Shown piece after piece: positions 8,153-17,804 of a stretch of 57,112 nucleotides of DNA. The notes below the pieces were generated by a model that worked only from the letters and a program-made list of their open reading frames with translations, was not told the DNA's origin and did not search any database. Both the position numbers and the translations under genes were made by a program. Positions within the stretch are counted from its first letter, which is position 1, and every line of letters begins with the position of its first letter. The DNA is from Anaerosolibacter carboniphilus (GTDB lineage Bacteria > Bacillota > Clostridia > Peptostreptococcales > Thermotaleaceae): the NCBI RefSeq assembly GCF_014205875.1, contig NZ_JACHEN010000036.1, positions 1 through 57,112 of the forward strand, in the 5' to 3' direction.

Positions 8153-9505
8153 ATGGAAAAATTAAAGAAATTTAAGAAGTCAATGATTATTGGTACAGCA
8201 ATACTTGTAATTATTAGCATACTAGGAATTACGGCATTTTCAGCAGGAAGAAACGGTAGTGCAAATAATGTGCCACATACCATACTTTCTAAAGCTGAAC
8301 TGGTTAACAGCATCAGTGTTTCTGGAAACATCGAAAGCCAGAATGCTCAAAATGTCTATTCCACTTTGAACTATCCAGTAAAAGAGATATATGCGAGTGT
8401 TGGAGATCAAGTGGTGGCAGGAGATGCGCTGGCCAAACTTGATACAGCATCTCTGGAAATGGATATTGCACAGCAGCGGAGTACTTTAAATAATTCACAA
8501 AAAACTTCAGCGATTGATTTGGAAAATAAAAAACGAATCTATCAGAATACGAAAAGTCAGTATGAAAATGGTTTGAATTCTGAACTAATTAGCGCGGAAA
8601 GCAGTGTTAAAACAGCCGAAGCTGATCTGCAAACAAAGAAGACAACTTATGAAAACAATAAAGCGCTATTTGAAGCAGGTGCTATTTCTAAACAGGAATT
8701 CAGCCAATCAGAAACAAACTATACGGTCGCATTAACCACCTATAATAAGGCAGTAGCATCTCTTAAATCAACCAAAGCAAAAGTGGAGCAGGACATAAAA
8801 ACAGCTGAAGCCAACTTTAAGAATGCCGAAGCCAACTATAATAATGACAGTCAGAAAATAGCCCTTCAAAAGCTTGAAAAGAATCTTGCCGATTCGGTGA
8901 TAAAAGCACCGGTAGACGGTACCGTGACGGCGGTATATGCTGTAGTGGGTTCTCCTGGCAACGGTCTTTTATTTGTTATCGAAGATACAAAGAATCTGAT
9001 GGTTACCACCTACGTAAAAGAATATGATGCTGGGAAGGTATATCCTGGACAGAAGGTAACGATTAAATCAGATGCCACAGGCGATAAGATACTGAATGGA
9101 GAGGTAGTTAAAATTTCACCGGCATCTACCAAAAATACTGCTGGGGAGACCATTACTTCTAGTACGGTGGAGTTCGAAACAGAAGTAGCGATCTTAGATC
9201 ATGACCCTAAATTTAAAATTGGAATGAACACTCGCCTCAATATCATTTTAGAGAAAAAGGCCGATGTTTATGCAGTGCCTTATGATGCTGTTACGGTAAA
9301 TTCCAATGGACAGAACATTGTCTATGTCATCTCTGATGAGAATGGTAAAAAAATAGTAAAAGAGCTGATCGTAGAAAAAGGAATGGAAACAGATCTATAT
9401 ACGGAAATATCAGGTAAGGGATTATCCGACGGTGTCATCGTGGTAAATGATGCTGCAAGTGTAAAACCCGGTGATGTTGTTAACTTACAAACAGCAAAAC
9501 GATAG
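8153..9505 (+). CDS. Membrane fusion (HlyD/MacA-type) adaptor subunit of an ABC efflux system
   Basis: The 450-residue adaptor is anchored by one N-terminal membrane segment (about residues 11-29). It shows the biotinyl-lipoyl-like half-motifs (VKEIYASVGDQV and VIKAPVDGTV) on either side of a long alpha-helical hairpin (about residues 105-245) rich in Ala, Lys, Glu and Asn. A beta-barrel domain follows. This layout is that of MacA/YknX adaptors. The start ATG follows AGGAGGAATTATCT. It is 12 bases from the ATPase gene and forms an operon with it and the permease, together a MacAB/YknXYZ-like exporter in a Gram-positive. The substrate is unknown; antimicrobial peptides or cell-envelope stress are usual for the family. 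Confidence 0.9.
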   Translation: MEKLKKFKKSMIIGTAILVIISILGITAFSAGRNGSANNVPHTILSKAELVNSISVSGNIESQNAQNVYSTLNYPVKEIYASVGDQVVAGDALAKLDTASLEMDIAQQRSTLNNSQKTSAIDLENKKRIYQNTKSQYENGLNSELISAESSVKTAEADLQTKKTTYENNKALFEAGAISKQEFSQSETNYTVALTTYNKAVASLKSTKAKVEQDIKTAEANFKNAEANYNNDSQKIALQKLEKNLADSVIKAPVDGTVTAVYAVVGSPGNGLLFVIEDTKNLMVTTYVKEYDAGKVYPGQKVTIKSDATGDKILNGEVVKISPASTKNTAGETITSSTVEFETEVAILDHDPKFKIGMNTRLNIILEKKADVYAVPYDAVTVNSNGQNIVYVISDENGKKIVKELIVEKGMETDLYTEISGKGLSDGVIVVNDAASVKPGDVVNLQTAKR

Positions 9506-9517
9506 GAGGCAAATAGT

Positions 9518-10249
9518 ATGAGTGAGATAATGATTGATGTCCGTGATCTGGTAAAGAAATTTTATATAGGTAGTCCGAACGAACTACAAATTTTGAAAAA
9601 TATATCTTTAACAGTAAAGAAAGGGGAATTTGTTTCTATTGTTGGTGCTTCAGGGTCTGGGAAAAGTACATTGATGAACGTAATCGGTGCTTTAGACCGT
9701 CCTACGTCAGGAGAATATATTCTGGATGGAGCACCCATCCAGAATATGTCCGATAATGAACTCTCCGACATACGAAATAAAAAGATTGGATTTGTGTTTC
9801 AGACATTTAACCTAATACCAAGGAATTCTGCATTAAAGAATGTGGAACTACCCATGCTTTACGCAGGGATGGACAGAAAAGAAAGAAGAGAAAGAGCAGA
9901 GGAACTTTTGGAGTTGGTAGGTATGGCCGACAGAATGCATCATTTACCCAATGAACTTTCTGGGGGGCAAAAACAGCGGGTGGCCATATCCCGAGCCCTT
10001 TCTAATGAGCCTGCAATTCTACTGGCAGATGAACCCACGGGGGCATTGGATTCAGAAACAGGACGGATGATAATGGATCTTTTTCATAAGGTGCATGAAA
10101 CAAAAGGAACTACGATTATCTTAATAACACATAACTATGAATTAGCTGAAGAAACCCAACGAATTGTGACGATAAAAGACGGTAGAATCCTGGATGAAAA
10201 GGCTAATCTGAATCACCGGATGGCTGAAATGGGGCGGAGGGGAAATTAA
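9518..10249 (+). CDS. MacB/LolD-type ABC transporter ATPase
   Basis: The 243-residue nucleotide-binding protein has Walker [10 protein letters not shown], a Q-loop [10 protein letters not shown], signature LSGGQKQR, Walker [13 protein letters not shown] and switch histidine in LITHNYE. The FQTFNLIPR and [10 protein letters not shown] wording is typical of the MacB/LolD/FtsE branch. The start ATG follows GATAGGAGGCAAATAGT. Its stop TAA (10247-10249) overlaps the ATG of the permease by one base, so the two are translationally coupled. Confidence 0.95.
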   Translation: MSEIMIDVRDLVKKFYIGSPNELQILKNISLTVKKGEFVSIVGASGSGKSTLMNVIGALDRPTSGEYILDGAPIQNMSDNELSDIRNKKIGFVFQTFNLIPRNSALKNVELPMLYAGMDRKERRERAEELLELVGMADRMHHLPNELSGGQKQRVAISRALSNEPAILLADEPTGALDSETGRMIMDLFHKVHETKGTTIILITHNYELAEETQRIVTIKDGRILDEKANLNHRMAEMGRRGN

Positions 10250-11523
10250 TGAATTTAACTGAAAATATTCTTTTGGCTTTAGCAGGTTTGAAGTCAAATA
10301 AAATGCGGGCAATCTTGACTATGCTGGGCATAATCATAGGAATCGCATCGGTTATAGCAATTGTAACTGTAGGAAATTCACTTACTGCTTCGATTACTTC
10401 GACTATGGAAGACATGGGTGCAAATTCTATTATGGTAAGTATAAGAGAGCGCGGCGGCGATGAACTTGATCGTGGACCTCGTATGCCTGACTCTGCTGCT
10501 AGTATCCCCGAGGAGAGTGACCTTCTGACGGATGAAGATATAGAAGCATTTACCGCACGATTTAGCGACAGAATTGAAACCATAAGCCTATCCCATGGTG
10601 TTGGATCTGCTAAGGCCCAGGATGGACGACTTTACGCAAATGTGAGCGTGACAGGAGTCAATGAGGGATACGAAAAGGCGAATAACGTAAAGCTCATCGA
10701 AGGACGTTTTATCGCTGAGAAAGATATAAAATCAGTAAAAAAAGTTGCTGTTGTATCGGATAAGTTGGTTGAAAACATGTTCTCCGCTGGAGAAAACCCC
10801 TTAGGTCAGGAAATAAAAATATATTCTTCTGATCGTATTGAGACATATACAATTATCGGAATTTACAAGTACGAGACCTCATCGTTTATGCCTAGCTCTT
10901 CTTCTGAAAAAGACAGGAGCACTGGCTTTTACATTCCAGTGAGTTTAGCAAAGCAAGACGCTACAACAAAAAATTATCAAACATTTACGGTAGTCACGAA
11001 AACTGGTGTGGATGCTGCACTTTTTACTGAAGACATAGAAAACTATTTTTCAAAGGTTTATGAAAATAATACGAAGTGGGAGGCAAGTGCAATGAATATG
11101 GAAAGTGTCATCTCTAACATGACATCCATGTTGAGCACCGTTTCTATTGCAATTTCAGTCATTGCAGCGATCTCACTTTTAGTGGGTGGGATTGGCGTAA
11201 TGAACATTATGCTGGTTTCAGTTACAGAGCGTACCCGTGAGATTGGTACGAGGAAGGCACTTGGCGCGAGAAACTCCTCTATTAAAGTCCAGTTTATCGT
11301 GGAATCAGTGATTATTTGTATGATAGGAGGTATCATTGGTATTGTTTTAGGTCTTCTCCTTGGTGCATTAGGGGCTTCACTCTTAGGGTATCCCGCAACA
11401 GCTTCTCCTGGTATTATCTTTTTAAGTGTTTCTGTAACGATGTTGATCGGTGTGTTTTTTGGATATTATCCAGCCAATAAAGCAGCAAAACTTGATCCTA
11501 TCGAGGCACTCAGATATGAATAG
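10249..11523 (+). CDS. MacB-like ABC transporter permease (FtsX domain)
   Basis: The 424-residue permease has one N-terminal membrane helix (about 18-40), a large extracytoplasmic MacB core domain of about 230 residues, and three C-terminal helices (about 290-415) containing the family sequence [19 protein letters not shown] and the ending [17 protein letters not shown]. This is the four-TM FtsX/MacB topology. It completes the MFP-ATPase-permease operon, and a terminator follows about 70 bases later, shared with the convergent RNase J gene. Confidence 0.94.
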   Translation: MNLTENILLALAGLKSNKMRAILTMLGIIIGIASVIAIVTVGNSLTASITSTMEDMGANSIMVSIRERGGDELDRGPRMPDSAASIPEESDLLTDEDIEAFTARFSDRIETISLSHGVGSAKAQDGRLYANVSVTGVNEGYEKANNVKLIEGRFIAEKDIKSVKKVAVVSDKLVENMFSAGENPLGQEIKIYSSDRIETYTIIGIYKYETSSFMPSSSSEKDRSTGFYIPVSLAKQDATTKNYQTFTVVTKTGVDAALFTEDIENYFSKVYENNTKWEASAMNMESVISNMTSMLSTVSIAISVIAAISLLVGGIGVMNIMLVSVTERTREIGTRKALGARNSSIKVQFIVESVIICMIGGIIGIVLGLLLGALGASLLGYPATASPGIIFLSVSVTMLIGVFFGYYPANKAAKLDPIEALRYE

Positions 11524-11591
11524 TGTTTAATATAATGCATGAAACACTAAATACAAAGAAACATCGGTGAATTTTTGACTTAAGTTAATGA

Positions 11592-11632
11592 AAAAGAACT
11601 ATAGGGTTATTTCATATCCCTATAGTTCTTTT
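11592..11632. terminator. Bidirectional terminator between the ABC permease and RNase J
   Basis: A 15-bp stem (11592-11606 with 11618-11632) carries AAGAACTATAGGG and its complement, loop of 11 nt. T residues follow on the plus strand and a T run on the minus strand, so it can serve both convergent genes. Nearly the same element occurs at 24667-24704. Confidence 0.85.
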
Positions 11633-11676
11633 ATATTATTCCTAATGGAGAATTTTAAATCTTGCTGCATATTGGT

Positions 11677-13335
11677 TTATATTTCAATAATGATAGGTAA
11701 GATCATTGGTTTTCTCTTGGTCTTAGCATAAAGATATTCGCTCATTGATTTTTTTACATTATTTTTAATTGTGCTCCAGTCTTTTCCTTGGCATTCAGAG
11801 AGTGCATTTTTTACGATATTCTTCATCTCTGACATTAGTTCTTCGGACTCTCTTACATAAATAAATCCTCTAGATATGATATCAGGAGTTGTAATGACTG
11901 CACCGGTGTCCTTATCGATGGTAATCATAATAATGACCATCCCATCTTGAGCTAAGTGCTTTCTATCTCTCAATACGATATTTCCCACATCACCCACACC
12001 AAGCCCATCGACAAATACTTTGCCAGAAGGCACTTTCCCAGCAATTTTAGCATTTGAAGCATCTAATTCTAGAACATTACCTATGTTCATGATGAAAATA
12101 TCTTCTGAAGCCATTCCTAACTCCTGTGCAAGAAGCGCGTGGTGTCGAAGATGTTTATATTCCCCATGAACTGGCATAAAGAACTTCGGTTGAACAAGAC
12201 GATGAATTAATTTTAATTCTTCTTGACAGGCATGACCTGAAACATGAATGTCTTCAAGAGATTCATAAATTACATTTGCTCCCTTTTGAAGCAACATATT
12301 CACATTATTAGATACCATTTTCTCATTTCCAGGAATAGGCGTTGCAGAAATGACGACTAAATCTCCTGGAACAATTTCTACCTGTCTGTGGGTTGATGCT
12401 GCCATCCTGGATAATGCAGCCATTGCCTCCCCTTGACTGCCAGTGGTTATGATCATTAATCTTTCTGATGGGTATCTATTGATATCTTTGATGTCGATGA
12501 ATATATCTTCAGGTGCATTCAAATATCCTAGTTCCAAGGCTACATTAACGACATTAATCATACTTCTGCCAGAAAGAGCCACTTTGCGATTGGTACGAAT
12601 AGCCACATTGAGTATCTGTTGGACTCGGTGGATATTAGATGCAAAGGTAGCGACAATAGCTCGACCCGGAACATTTGCAAATATTCTTTCAAAGCTTTCG
12701 CCCACTTTTCGTTCAGACATAGTATAGCCCTCACGCTCAGCATTGGTACTATCAGCCATAAGAAGCAAGACACCTTTTTTTCCAAGCTCTGCAAAACGAG
12801 CTAGATTGATGGGTGCGCCTTCAATGGGTGTATAATCTATCTTAAAATCTCCTGTATGGACAATAATGCCGACGGGTGTATGTATTGCCAAGGCCGCCGC
12901 ATCAGCTATACTATGGGAAGAGCGAATAAACTCCACTTTAAATACACCTAATTCGATTGTCTCACCTAGTTGAACAGTTTGCAGATTTGTATCCCCAAGC
13001 ATACGATGCTCTTCTAATTTGTTTTTCAGTAAGCCAAGGGTGAGCTTTGTACCAAAAACAGGTACATTGATATCTCTTAATGCATACGGCAATGCCCCAA
13101 TGTGATCTTCGTGGCCGTGGGTTAAGACAATACCTTTGATCTTATCCCGTTTATTCTTTAAATAGGTAATATCAGGAAGAACCAAATCAATCCCCATCAT
13201 TTCATCTTCTGGAAAGGCGATTCCGCAATCGACGATGACAATATCTTCACCATATTCAAAGACCGTAATGTTTTTTCCTATTTCCCCTAGTCCTCCCAAG
13301 GGGATGATTCTTAGTTTTTTCTTACTTTTAGACAT
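11677..13335 (-). CDS. rnj: Ribonuclease J
   Basis: This 552-residue metallo-beta-lactamase/beta-CASP ribonuclease processes and degrades RNA, with 5'-3' exonuclease and endonuclease activity known for the family. It shows the metal motif HGHEDH (residues 73-78), HTGDFKID further on, SGHA and HGEYKHLR of the beta-CASP region, and the characteristic C-terminal domain; length is normal (about 555). The start is the ATG at 13333-13335 because CCTCC (AGGTT of the minus strand reads GGAGGTT) lies just upstream; the frame extends to 13389 without a ribosome site. It is single-gene, convergent to the ABC operon and divergent from the marR cassette. RnjA or RnjB type cannot be decided. Confidence 0.95.
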   Translation of the reverse strand: MSKSKKKLRIIPLGGLGEIGKNITVFEYGEDIVIVDCGIAFPEDEMMGIDLVLPDITYLKNKRDKIKGIVLTHGHEDHIGALPYALRDINVPVFGTKLTLGLLKNKLEEHRMLGDTNLQTVQLGETIELGVFKVEFIRSSHSIADAAALAIHTPVGIIVHTGDFKIDYTPIEGAPINLARFAELGKKGVLLLMADSTNAEREGYTMSERKVGESFERIFANVPGRAIVATFASNIHRVQQILNVAIRTNRKVALSGRSMINVVNVALELGYLNAPEDIFIDIKDINRYPSERLMIITTGSQGEAMAALSRMAASTHRQVEIVPGDLVVISATPIPGNEKMVSNNVNMLLQKGANVIYESLEDIHVSGHACQEELKLIHRLVQPKFFMPVHGEYKHLRHHALLAQELGMASEDIFIMNIGNVLELDASNAKIAGKVPSGKVFVDGLGVGDVGNIVLRDRKHLAQDGMVIIMITIDKDTGAVITTPDIISRGFIYVRESEELMSEMKNIVKNALSECQGKDWSTIKNNVKKSMSEYLYAKTKRKPMILPIIIEI

Positions 13336-13613
13336 AATAACCTCCAACTTAAATATATTTCTATACATCAACACTACGTAATGTATCATAAGCAGCTAAA
13401 TAAAGTAGGCTTTTGAAGCATGTGGCGTTTAAAAATATTTTGAATGATAGAGATTCAAAAAATACTACGAATATTTTTCCCTGTGGTAGCATTATACCAC
13501 ATTAAATAGGAAATACTTGCTAAATATCTTTCATAGAGTTACGAAAGTTACTTCATTAATATCTTATCTGGCTCCTCTCTATATCGATTTTATCCTTTCA
13601 TATTAAATTTTTA

Positions 13614-13642
13614 TTGGCAATCGAAACTATTTATGGTACTAT
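13614..13642 (+). promoter_or_regulatory. Promoter of the marR-feoA-ATPase cassette
   Basis: TTGGCA (13614-13619) and TACTAT (13637-13642) are 17 bases apart. The rest of the 372-base gap 13336-13707 is A/T-rich and must also hold the rnj promoter on the other strand, which I could not place. Confidence 0.6.
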
Positions 13643-13645
13643 TAG

Positions 13646-13658
13646 TTTGAAATTCAAA
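13646..13658. promoter_or_regulatory. Candidate operator of the MarR-family regulator
   Basis: TTTGAA-A-TTCAAA is a perfect dyad directly downstream of the -10 box, over the likely transcription start. That is a natural position for autorepression by the MarR protein encoded 50 bases on. Inference from position only. Confidence 0.4.
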
Positions 13659-13707
13659 ATATATTATTATCAAATATTATTATTTTCAAAAGGAGATGTT
13701 AATCGAT

Positions 13708-14139
13708 ATGAAATCCTCTAATGAATTTATTAAAGAGCTAACGGATGAGCTGCTATATTTTTTTAATGGGTTTTCATCTTGGGAAAGTTCTGTAATCAAA
13801 AGCAGCGAGTTGACCGTCTCAGAAGCTCATGCCATTGAAATACTAGGATCATATGGCAAAATGAACATGAAAGAGTTGGCAGGGAAATTAGGTGTAACCA
13901 CAGGAACGACCACGGTAACCGTAGACAGGCTGGAAAAAAAGAAATATGCACAACGAGAGTTTACCAAGGAAGACCGACGGGTTATTTTGATTAGTTTAAC
14001 GGAAAAGGGAGTTGAAGCGGCTAAGGAACACCATAAATACCATATTGACTTGACAGAACAAATGATGTCTTCTCTTTCGGAAGATGAAGTGAATCAATTA
14101 TTTAATATTCTTAGGAAAATAAATAAGGATACCTTTTAA
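13708..14139 (+). CDS. MarR-family transcriptional regulator with AdcR-like metal ligands
   Basis: The 143-residue protein has the winged-helix core (MKELAGKLGVTTGTTTVTVD, RREF..DRRVILISLT) of MarR regulators and long dimerisation helices at both ends. His41, Glu107, His108 and His112, with Glu26 in helix 1, fall at almost the positions of the zinc ligands of the pneumococcal regulator AdcR (E24, H42, E107, H108, H112). I therefore infer metal sensing, most likely zinc. The ATG at 13708 fits the AGGAG at 13691-13695 better than ATG 13696, which overlaps it. It heads a three-gene unit with a FeoA-like protein and a metal ATPase, which it probably controls. Confidence 0.85.
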   Translation: MKSSNEFIKELTDELLYFFNGFSSWESSVIKSSELTVSEAHAIEILGSYGKMNMKELAGKLGVTTGTTTVTVDRLEKKKYAQREFTKEDRRVILISLTEKGVEAAKEHHKYHIDLTEQMMSSLSEDEVNQLFNILRKINKDTF

Positions 14140-14171
14140 AAATTATTTTAATAGATAGGAGATGATTATTT

Positions 14172-14396
14172 GTGGAAAAAACATTAAAAGACTTAAAGAT
14201 TGGTGAAAAAGGCATTGTTGCAAAATTGATGGGCAGTGGAGCTATAAAAGGAAAGATGCTGGCTATGGGAATATTACCGGGAGCAGAAATCATGGTGAAT
14301 GCAGTAGCACCTTTTGGTGATCCAGTTGAAGTAAGTATTCGGGGTTATAAATTATCTTTAAGAAGCTTGGAGGCAGAAACGATTATCATGAAGTAG
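14172..14396 (+). CDS. feoA: FeoA-domain protein
   Basis: The 74-residue protein consists of a single SH3-like FeoA domain: LKIGEKGIVAKL, GAIKGKMLAMGILPGAEI, and a final VEVSIRGYKLSLRSLEA. FeoA is the small cytoplasmic partner of the FeoB ferrous iron transporter, but no feoB is present here; it lies between the MarR-like regulator and a P1B ATPase. The start is GTG at 14172 with GGAGATG seven bases before it. It may act as an accessory or regulatory subunit for the ATPase; that is inference from position only. The symbol marks the domain, not proven iron uptake. Confidence 0.85.
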   Translation: MEKTLKDLKIGEKGIVAKLMGSGAIKGKMLAMGILPGAEIMVNAVAPFGDPVEVSIRGYKLSLRSLEAETIIMK

Positions 14397-14437
14397 AGCT
14401 CGATCGTATAAATGAAAGAAATTGTGGGTGAGAAAAT

Positions 14438-16324
14438 ATGATAACATTTAACATTAAAAAATATTTTATTGAAGAAGAAAGTCGCACCATTGTTTTGACT
14501 GTTTTGTCGGGCATATTTCTTCTAATAAGCTGGTTTGGATGGCTTAGAGACATACTGCCATTTGATGTTGCTTGGGTTAGTATCATAATTAGTGGGACTC
14601 CCATTATTCGTGGCGCTGTGATCGGGCTTCTTACAAGATTTGATATAAAGGCCGGTGTACTTGTCGGTATAGCACTTATAGCTTCTGTAGTAATAGGAGA
14701 ATATTTTGCAGCTGGCGAAGTCGCATTTATCATGATGTTAGGTGAGATATTGGAGAATCGGACCGTTAGAAAGGCTCAAGAAGGTATAAAAAGGTTAATT
14801 CAACTATCTCCTGAAACTGGAAGGATCAGAACATCATCAGGTGAAAAAAAGATTTCAGTAGAAGAAATACAAGTAGGCGATATTCTTCTGATTAAACCAG
14901 GAGAATCCATCCCAATAGATGGCGTAATTGTCAGCGGTAAATCGACAATTAATCAATCCATTATTACGGGGGAATCCATGCCTGTTGATAAAACAGTTGG
15001 AGATGAAGTATTTGTAGGTACTTTAAATCAGTTAGGGGCTATTGAAGTAAAAGCTACGAAGGTTGGAAAGGATACTTCATTGGCAAAATTAATAAGACTT
15101 GTAAAAGATGCTGAGAACAAGAAAGCTCCTGTAGTTAGGTTGGCCGATAAAATGGCAACGATTATTGTCCCTTTAGCCTTGTTTTTATCCATAATTACTT
15201 ATATGATTACAGGTGATATTACCAGGGCGGTTACCATTCTCGTTGTTTTCTGCCCGTGCGCATTAGTATTGGCAACCCCTACTGCTATCATGGCAGGCAT
15301 CGGAAATGCTGCAAGAAACGGTATTCTTATAAAGAGTGGCGAAGTAATGGAGAAGCTAGGTAAAATCGATACGATTACTTTTGATAAAACCGGGACGATC
15401 ACTTATGGAAAACCTGAAGTAACGGATATCATTGGTCTTAATGAAAATTATACAGAAGATGATATATTGAAGCTGGCGGCAATAGCGGAAAAATTTTCTG
15501 AGCATCCATTAGGTAAAGTAATCTATAAAAAAGCCAAAGAAACTTCTTTAAATATTCCTGATCCTCAGCAATTTAGTATTCAGTTAGGTCAAGGTGTTGT
15601 TTCAGAGATCGAAGGAAAGAAAGTATTAGTAGGAAATCTAAAACTGCTTAAAGAAAATGATATTGAAGTTGCAAATGAGTATATAGAAAAGATAGCATAT
15701 TTTGAACGCCAAGGGAAAACAGTAATGATTGTAACGATTGAGGATCGAATCATTGGTTTGATAAACGTTGCAGACAAAATAAAGAACAATGTAGAAGAAA
15801 CTATTTTGAATATCAGAAAAATAGGCATTGAAAATATTCTTCTTCTAACAGGCGATAATAAGAATGCGGCTGCATGGATAGCTGCCAAAGCTGGAATTAA
15901 AGAAATTTATGCTGAACAATTACCAGAAGATAAAGTAACTGTCATTGAGTCTCAAACAAGAGATAATAAGAAAGTATGTATGATTGGAGACGGAATAAAT
16001 GATGCTCCTGCACTGGCAAGGTCAGATGTTGGAATCGGAATCGCCATGGGCGCATTAGGTGCAGATGTTGCAGTAGAAACTGCGGATATTGCTTTAATGT
16101 CTGATGATATAAGTAAAATTTCTGAACTATTCATTCTATCAAGGAAGGTACTTCATACAATAAAAATCAATATTGCTTTATCTTTGGCCATTAATTTTGG
16201 AGCCATATTGCTAGCTGCGTTAGGCATAATAGATCCGATCATTGGAGCATTAATACATAACTTAGGTTCAATTCTTGTAGTTGCAAGTTCTGCAACTTTA
16301 ATAAAGTACAAAACAACGATTTAA
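14438..16324 (+). CDS. P1B-type heavy-metal-translocating ATPase
   Basis: The 628-residue pump has the P1B features: CPC in the sixth membrane helix (CPCALVLATP, residues about 272-274), the phosphorylation motif DKTGT (about 314), TGES of the actuator domain, the SEHPLG motif of the nucleotide domain and GDGINDAPALA (hinge). There is no N-terminal heavy-metal-associated (CxxC) domain; the protein begins almost at the first membrane helix. The last helices read GIIDPIIGALIHNLGS, which differs from the HEG of typical Zn/Cd/Pb pumps, so the metal is uncertain. It probably exports a divalent metal. It is the last gene of the cassette and is followed by a terminator. Confidence 0.92.
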   Translation: MITFNIKKYFIEEESRTIVLTVLSGIFLLISWFGWLRDILPFDVAWVSIIISGTPIIRGAVIGLLTRFDIKAGVLVGIALIASVVIGEYFAAGEVAFIMMLGEILENRTVRKAQEGIKRLIQLSPETGRIRTSSGEKKISVEEIQVGDILLIKPGESIPIDGVIVSGKSTINQSIITGESMPVDKTVGDEVFVGTLNQLGAIEVKATKVGKDTSLAKLIRLVKDAENKKAPVVRLADKMATIIVPLALFLSIITYMITGDITRAVTILVVFCPCALVLATPTAIMAGIGNAARNGILIKSGEVMEKLGKIDTITFDKTGTITYGKPEVTDIIGLNENYTEDDILKLAAIAEKFSEHPLGKVIYKKAKETSLNIPDPQQFSIQLGQGVVSEIEGKKVLVGNLKLLKENDIEVANEYIEKIAYFERQGKTVMIVTIEDRIIGLINVADKIKNNVEETILNIRKIGIENILLLTGDNKNAAAWIAAKAGIKEIYAEQLPEDKVTVIESQTRDNKKVCMIGDGINDAPALARSDVGIGIAMGALGADVAVETADIALMSDDISKISELFILSRKVLHTIKINIALSLAINFGAILLAALGIIDPIIGALIHNLGSILVVASSATLIKYKTTI

Positions 16325-16395
16325 CACTATAAATGATGAATAATATGTGTATCAAACGAATCGCTAAGTGTTATGTAACACGATATATTCATAAA

Positions 16396-16430
16396 GTGGG
16401 TAGATATGAGGATGTCTACCCGCTTTTTCT
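16396..16430 (+). terminator. Terminator of the metal cassette
   Basis: GGGTAGA (16398-16404) pairs with TCTACCC (16415-16421), extended by a G-C and a wobble pair, and is followed by CTTTTTCTTTT. Confidence 0.82.
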
Positions 16431-16741
16431 TTTGTATGGGATTTGCATCGACGCTCCTACTCACAAAAAACAGAACCGTTCTAAGGGTTGATTCATAAAG
16501 ATAATCAGATACAGCTGTATACTTTTAATGCCAACTTAACGAAATATTAATTTCTTTGTTTGGGAATAATATCCATATTAATGGACATTTTACAAATTAT
16601 AAGTGCCTCAAAAATATGGTCAAGTTAAAATATTGCAGAAAGTTTCGCGCAGATACACAGGCATAAAAGAATGCGTTAAAGAGAGCTAGACTAGGGTATT
16701 ATGAATTTGTAATGAATTTTAAATAGATAAGAGGTATGGAA
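16431..16741. other. Gap with no recognised gene
   Basis: This stretch holds only short dyads, for example GAAATATTAATTTC and TCCATATTAATGGA near 16538-16585. I saw no convincing promoter boxes, ORF or repeat shared with other parts of the window. Confidence 0.4.
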
Positions 16742-17566
16742 ATGGTAAAAAGGGCAATGACAATAAAGCTCCCTAAAATAGGAATGAGAAGCATAAAAAC
16801 CTTGATTGGAATTTTTTTAGCTATCCTTATAAGTAATATACTAAAATTCGATTCCCCGTTATATGCTACTTTAGCGGTATTTTTTTGTATGCAAAGCTCG
16901 ATCATAGAATCATCTGAAATGGCGATAAAAAGGAGTCTAGGAACCACAATCGGTGGAATATTCTCGCTGATCTATTTGTTGCTTATGCCTGAAAATATAT
17001 ATATGATCCCTTTTGGAATACTGGGAATTATCTATTTATGCAACCTGATAGACAAGAGAGATATGATATCTACAGCGGGCGTAGTATTTTTAATTATAAG
17101 CTTTAGAATAAACGCAGGAAAAAATTTCGATACGGTGGCTTATGTTATAGATAGGTTATTAGCAACCTTTGTAGGCATTATCATAGCGATTTTTGTAAAT
17201 TATTATATAAAGCCGCCAAACCCATTTGAAAAACTTAACGAATTAAACATTGAGATGATAGAATTTATAAATAAAAATGTAAGTGAAGAAGAGAATTTTA
17301 GAAAAGCAAAAAATTTAGAGGAGTATAGGCTAAAAATCCATGAGTTTAGGAATATCATCGAATTCTACCATAAAGAGATCAATAGCAAACGGCATAACTT
17401 GGATATCAAATACTATATGCGGCATTTAACTTTATTCAGAACGGCCTATAGTCATATATTTATCCTAAACGCGAAGAAAGAAGACATGAGTATTGATATA
17501 AAACAATACCATATAGAGAACTTAATGAATATCAAAGAAGAATTGAATAAAGTAAGCTGTGATTAA
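16742..17566 (+). CDS. Aromatic acid exporter family (ArAE_1/DUF939-like) membrane protein
   Basis: The 274-residue protein has about five to six N-terminal membrane helices (residues 18-155), with the family-like start KTLIGIFLAILISN, SPLYATLAVFFCMQSS and RSLGTTIGG. A soluble, charged, helical C-terminal half (about 160-274) follows. This is the YqjA/YgaE layout of small Gram-positive ArAE proteins, related to the FUSC group. The ATG at 16742 is preferred to 16736 because AAGAGG at 16729-16734 is then seven bases away. It is a single gene with its own terminator. The transported compound is unknown. Confidence 0.8.
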   Translation: MVKRAMTIKLPKIGMRSIKTLIGIFLAILISNILKFDSPLYATLAVFFCMQSSIIESSEMAIKRSLGTTIGGIFSLIYLLLMPENIYMIPFGILGIIYLCNLIDKRDMISTAGVVFLIISFRINAGKNFDTVAYVIDRLLATFVGIIIAIFVNYYIKPPNPFEKLNELNIEMIEFINKNVSEEENFRKAKNLEEYRLKIHEFRNIIEFYHKEINSKRHNLDIKYYMRHLTLFRTAYSHIFILNAKKEDMSIDIKQYHIENLMNIKEELNKVSCD

Positions 17567-17593
17567 TTGAAAAGGTTAAAGCTGTAATAAAGA

Positions 17594-17646
17594 AAAAGAT
17601 TCGTTTCAGTAATTTCTGAATTTTTTATAGACGAATCTTTTTTCTA
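17594..17646 (+). terminator. Terminator after the ArAE-like gene
   Basis: AAAAGATTCGT (17594-17604) pairs with ACGAATCTTTT (17631-17641). A smaller inner hairpin TTCAG/CTGAA lies in the loop, and more T residues follow. Confidence 0.85.
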
Positions 17647-17804
17647 ACTTTTTTGAGTCCTCATCTGTTGGCACAGAAGTTAGATACTAGACCTTTCGTG
17701 AAAGTTTAGAAATATTTAAGATTTTATTTATGTGAGTTTTAGAATTGTATTCTATAATTGAAGAATAGAATAAAGGCTAATGCTGAAAAGGGGGAGATGG
17801 CGAC

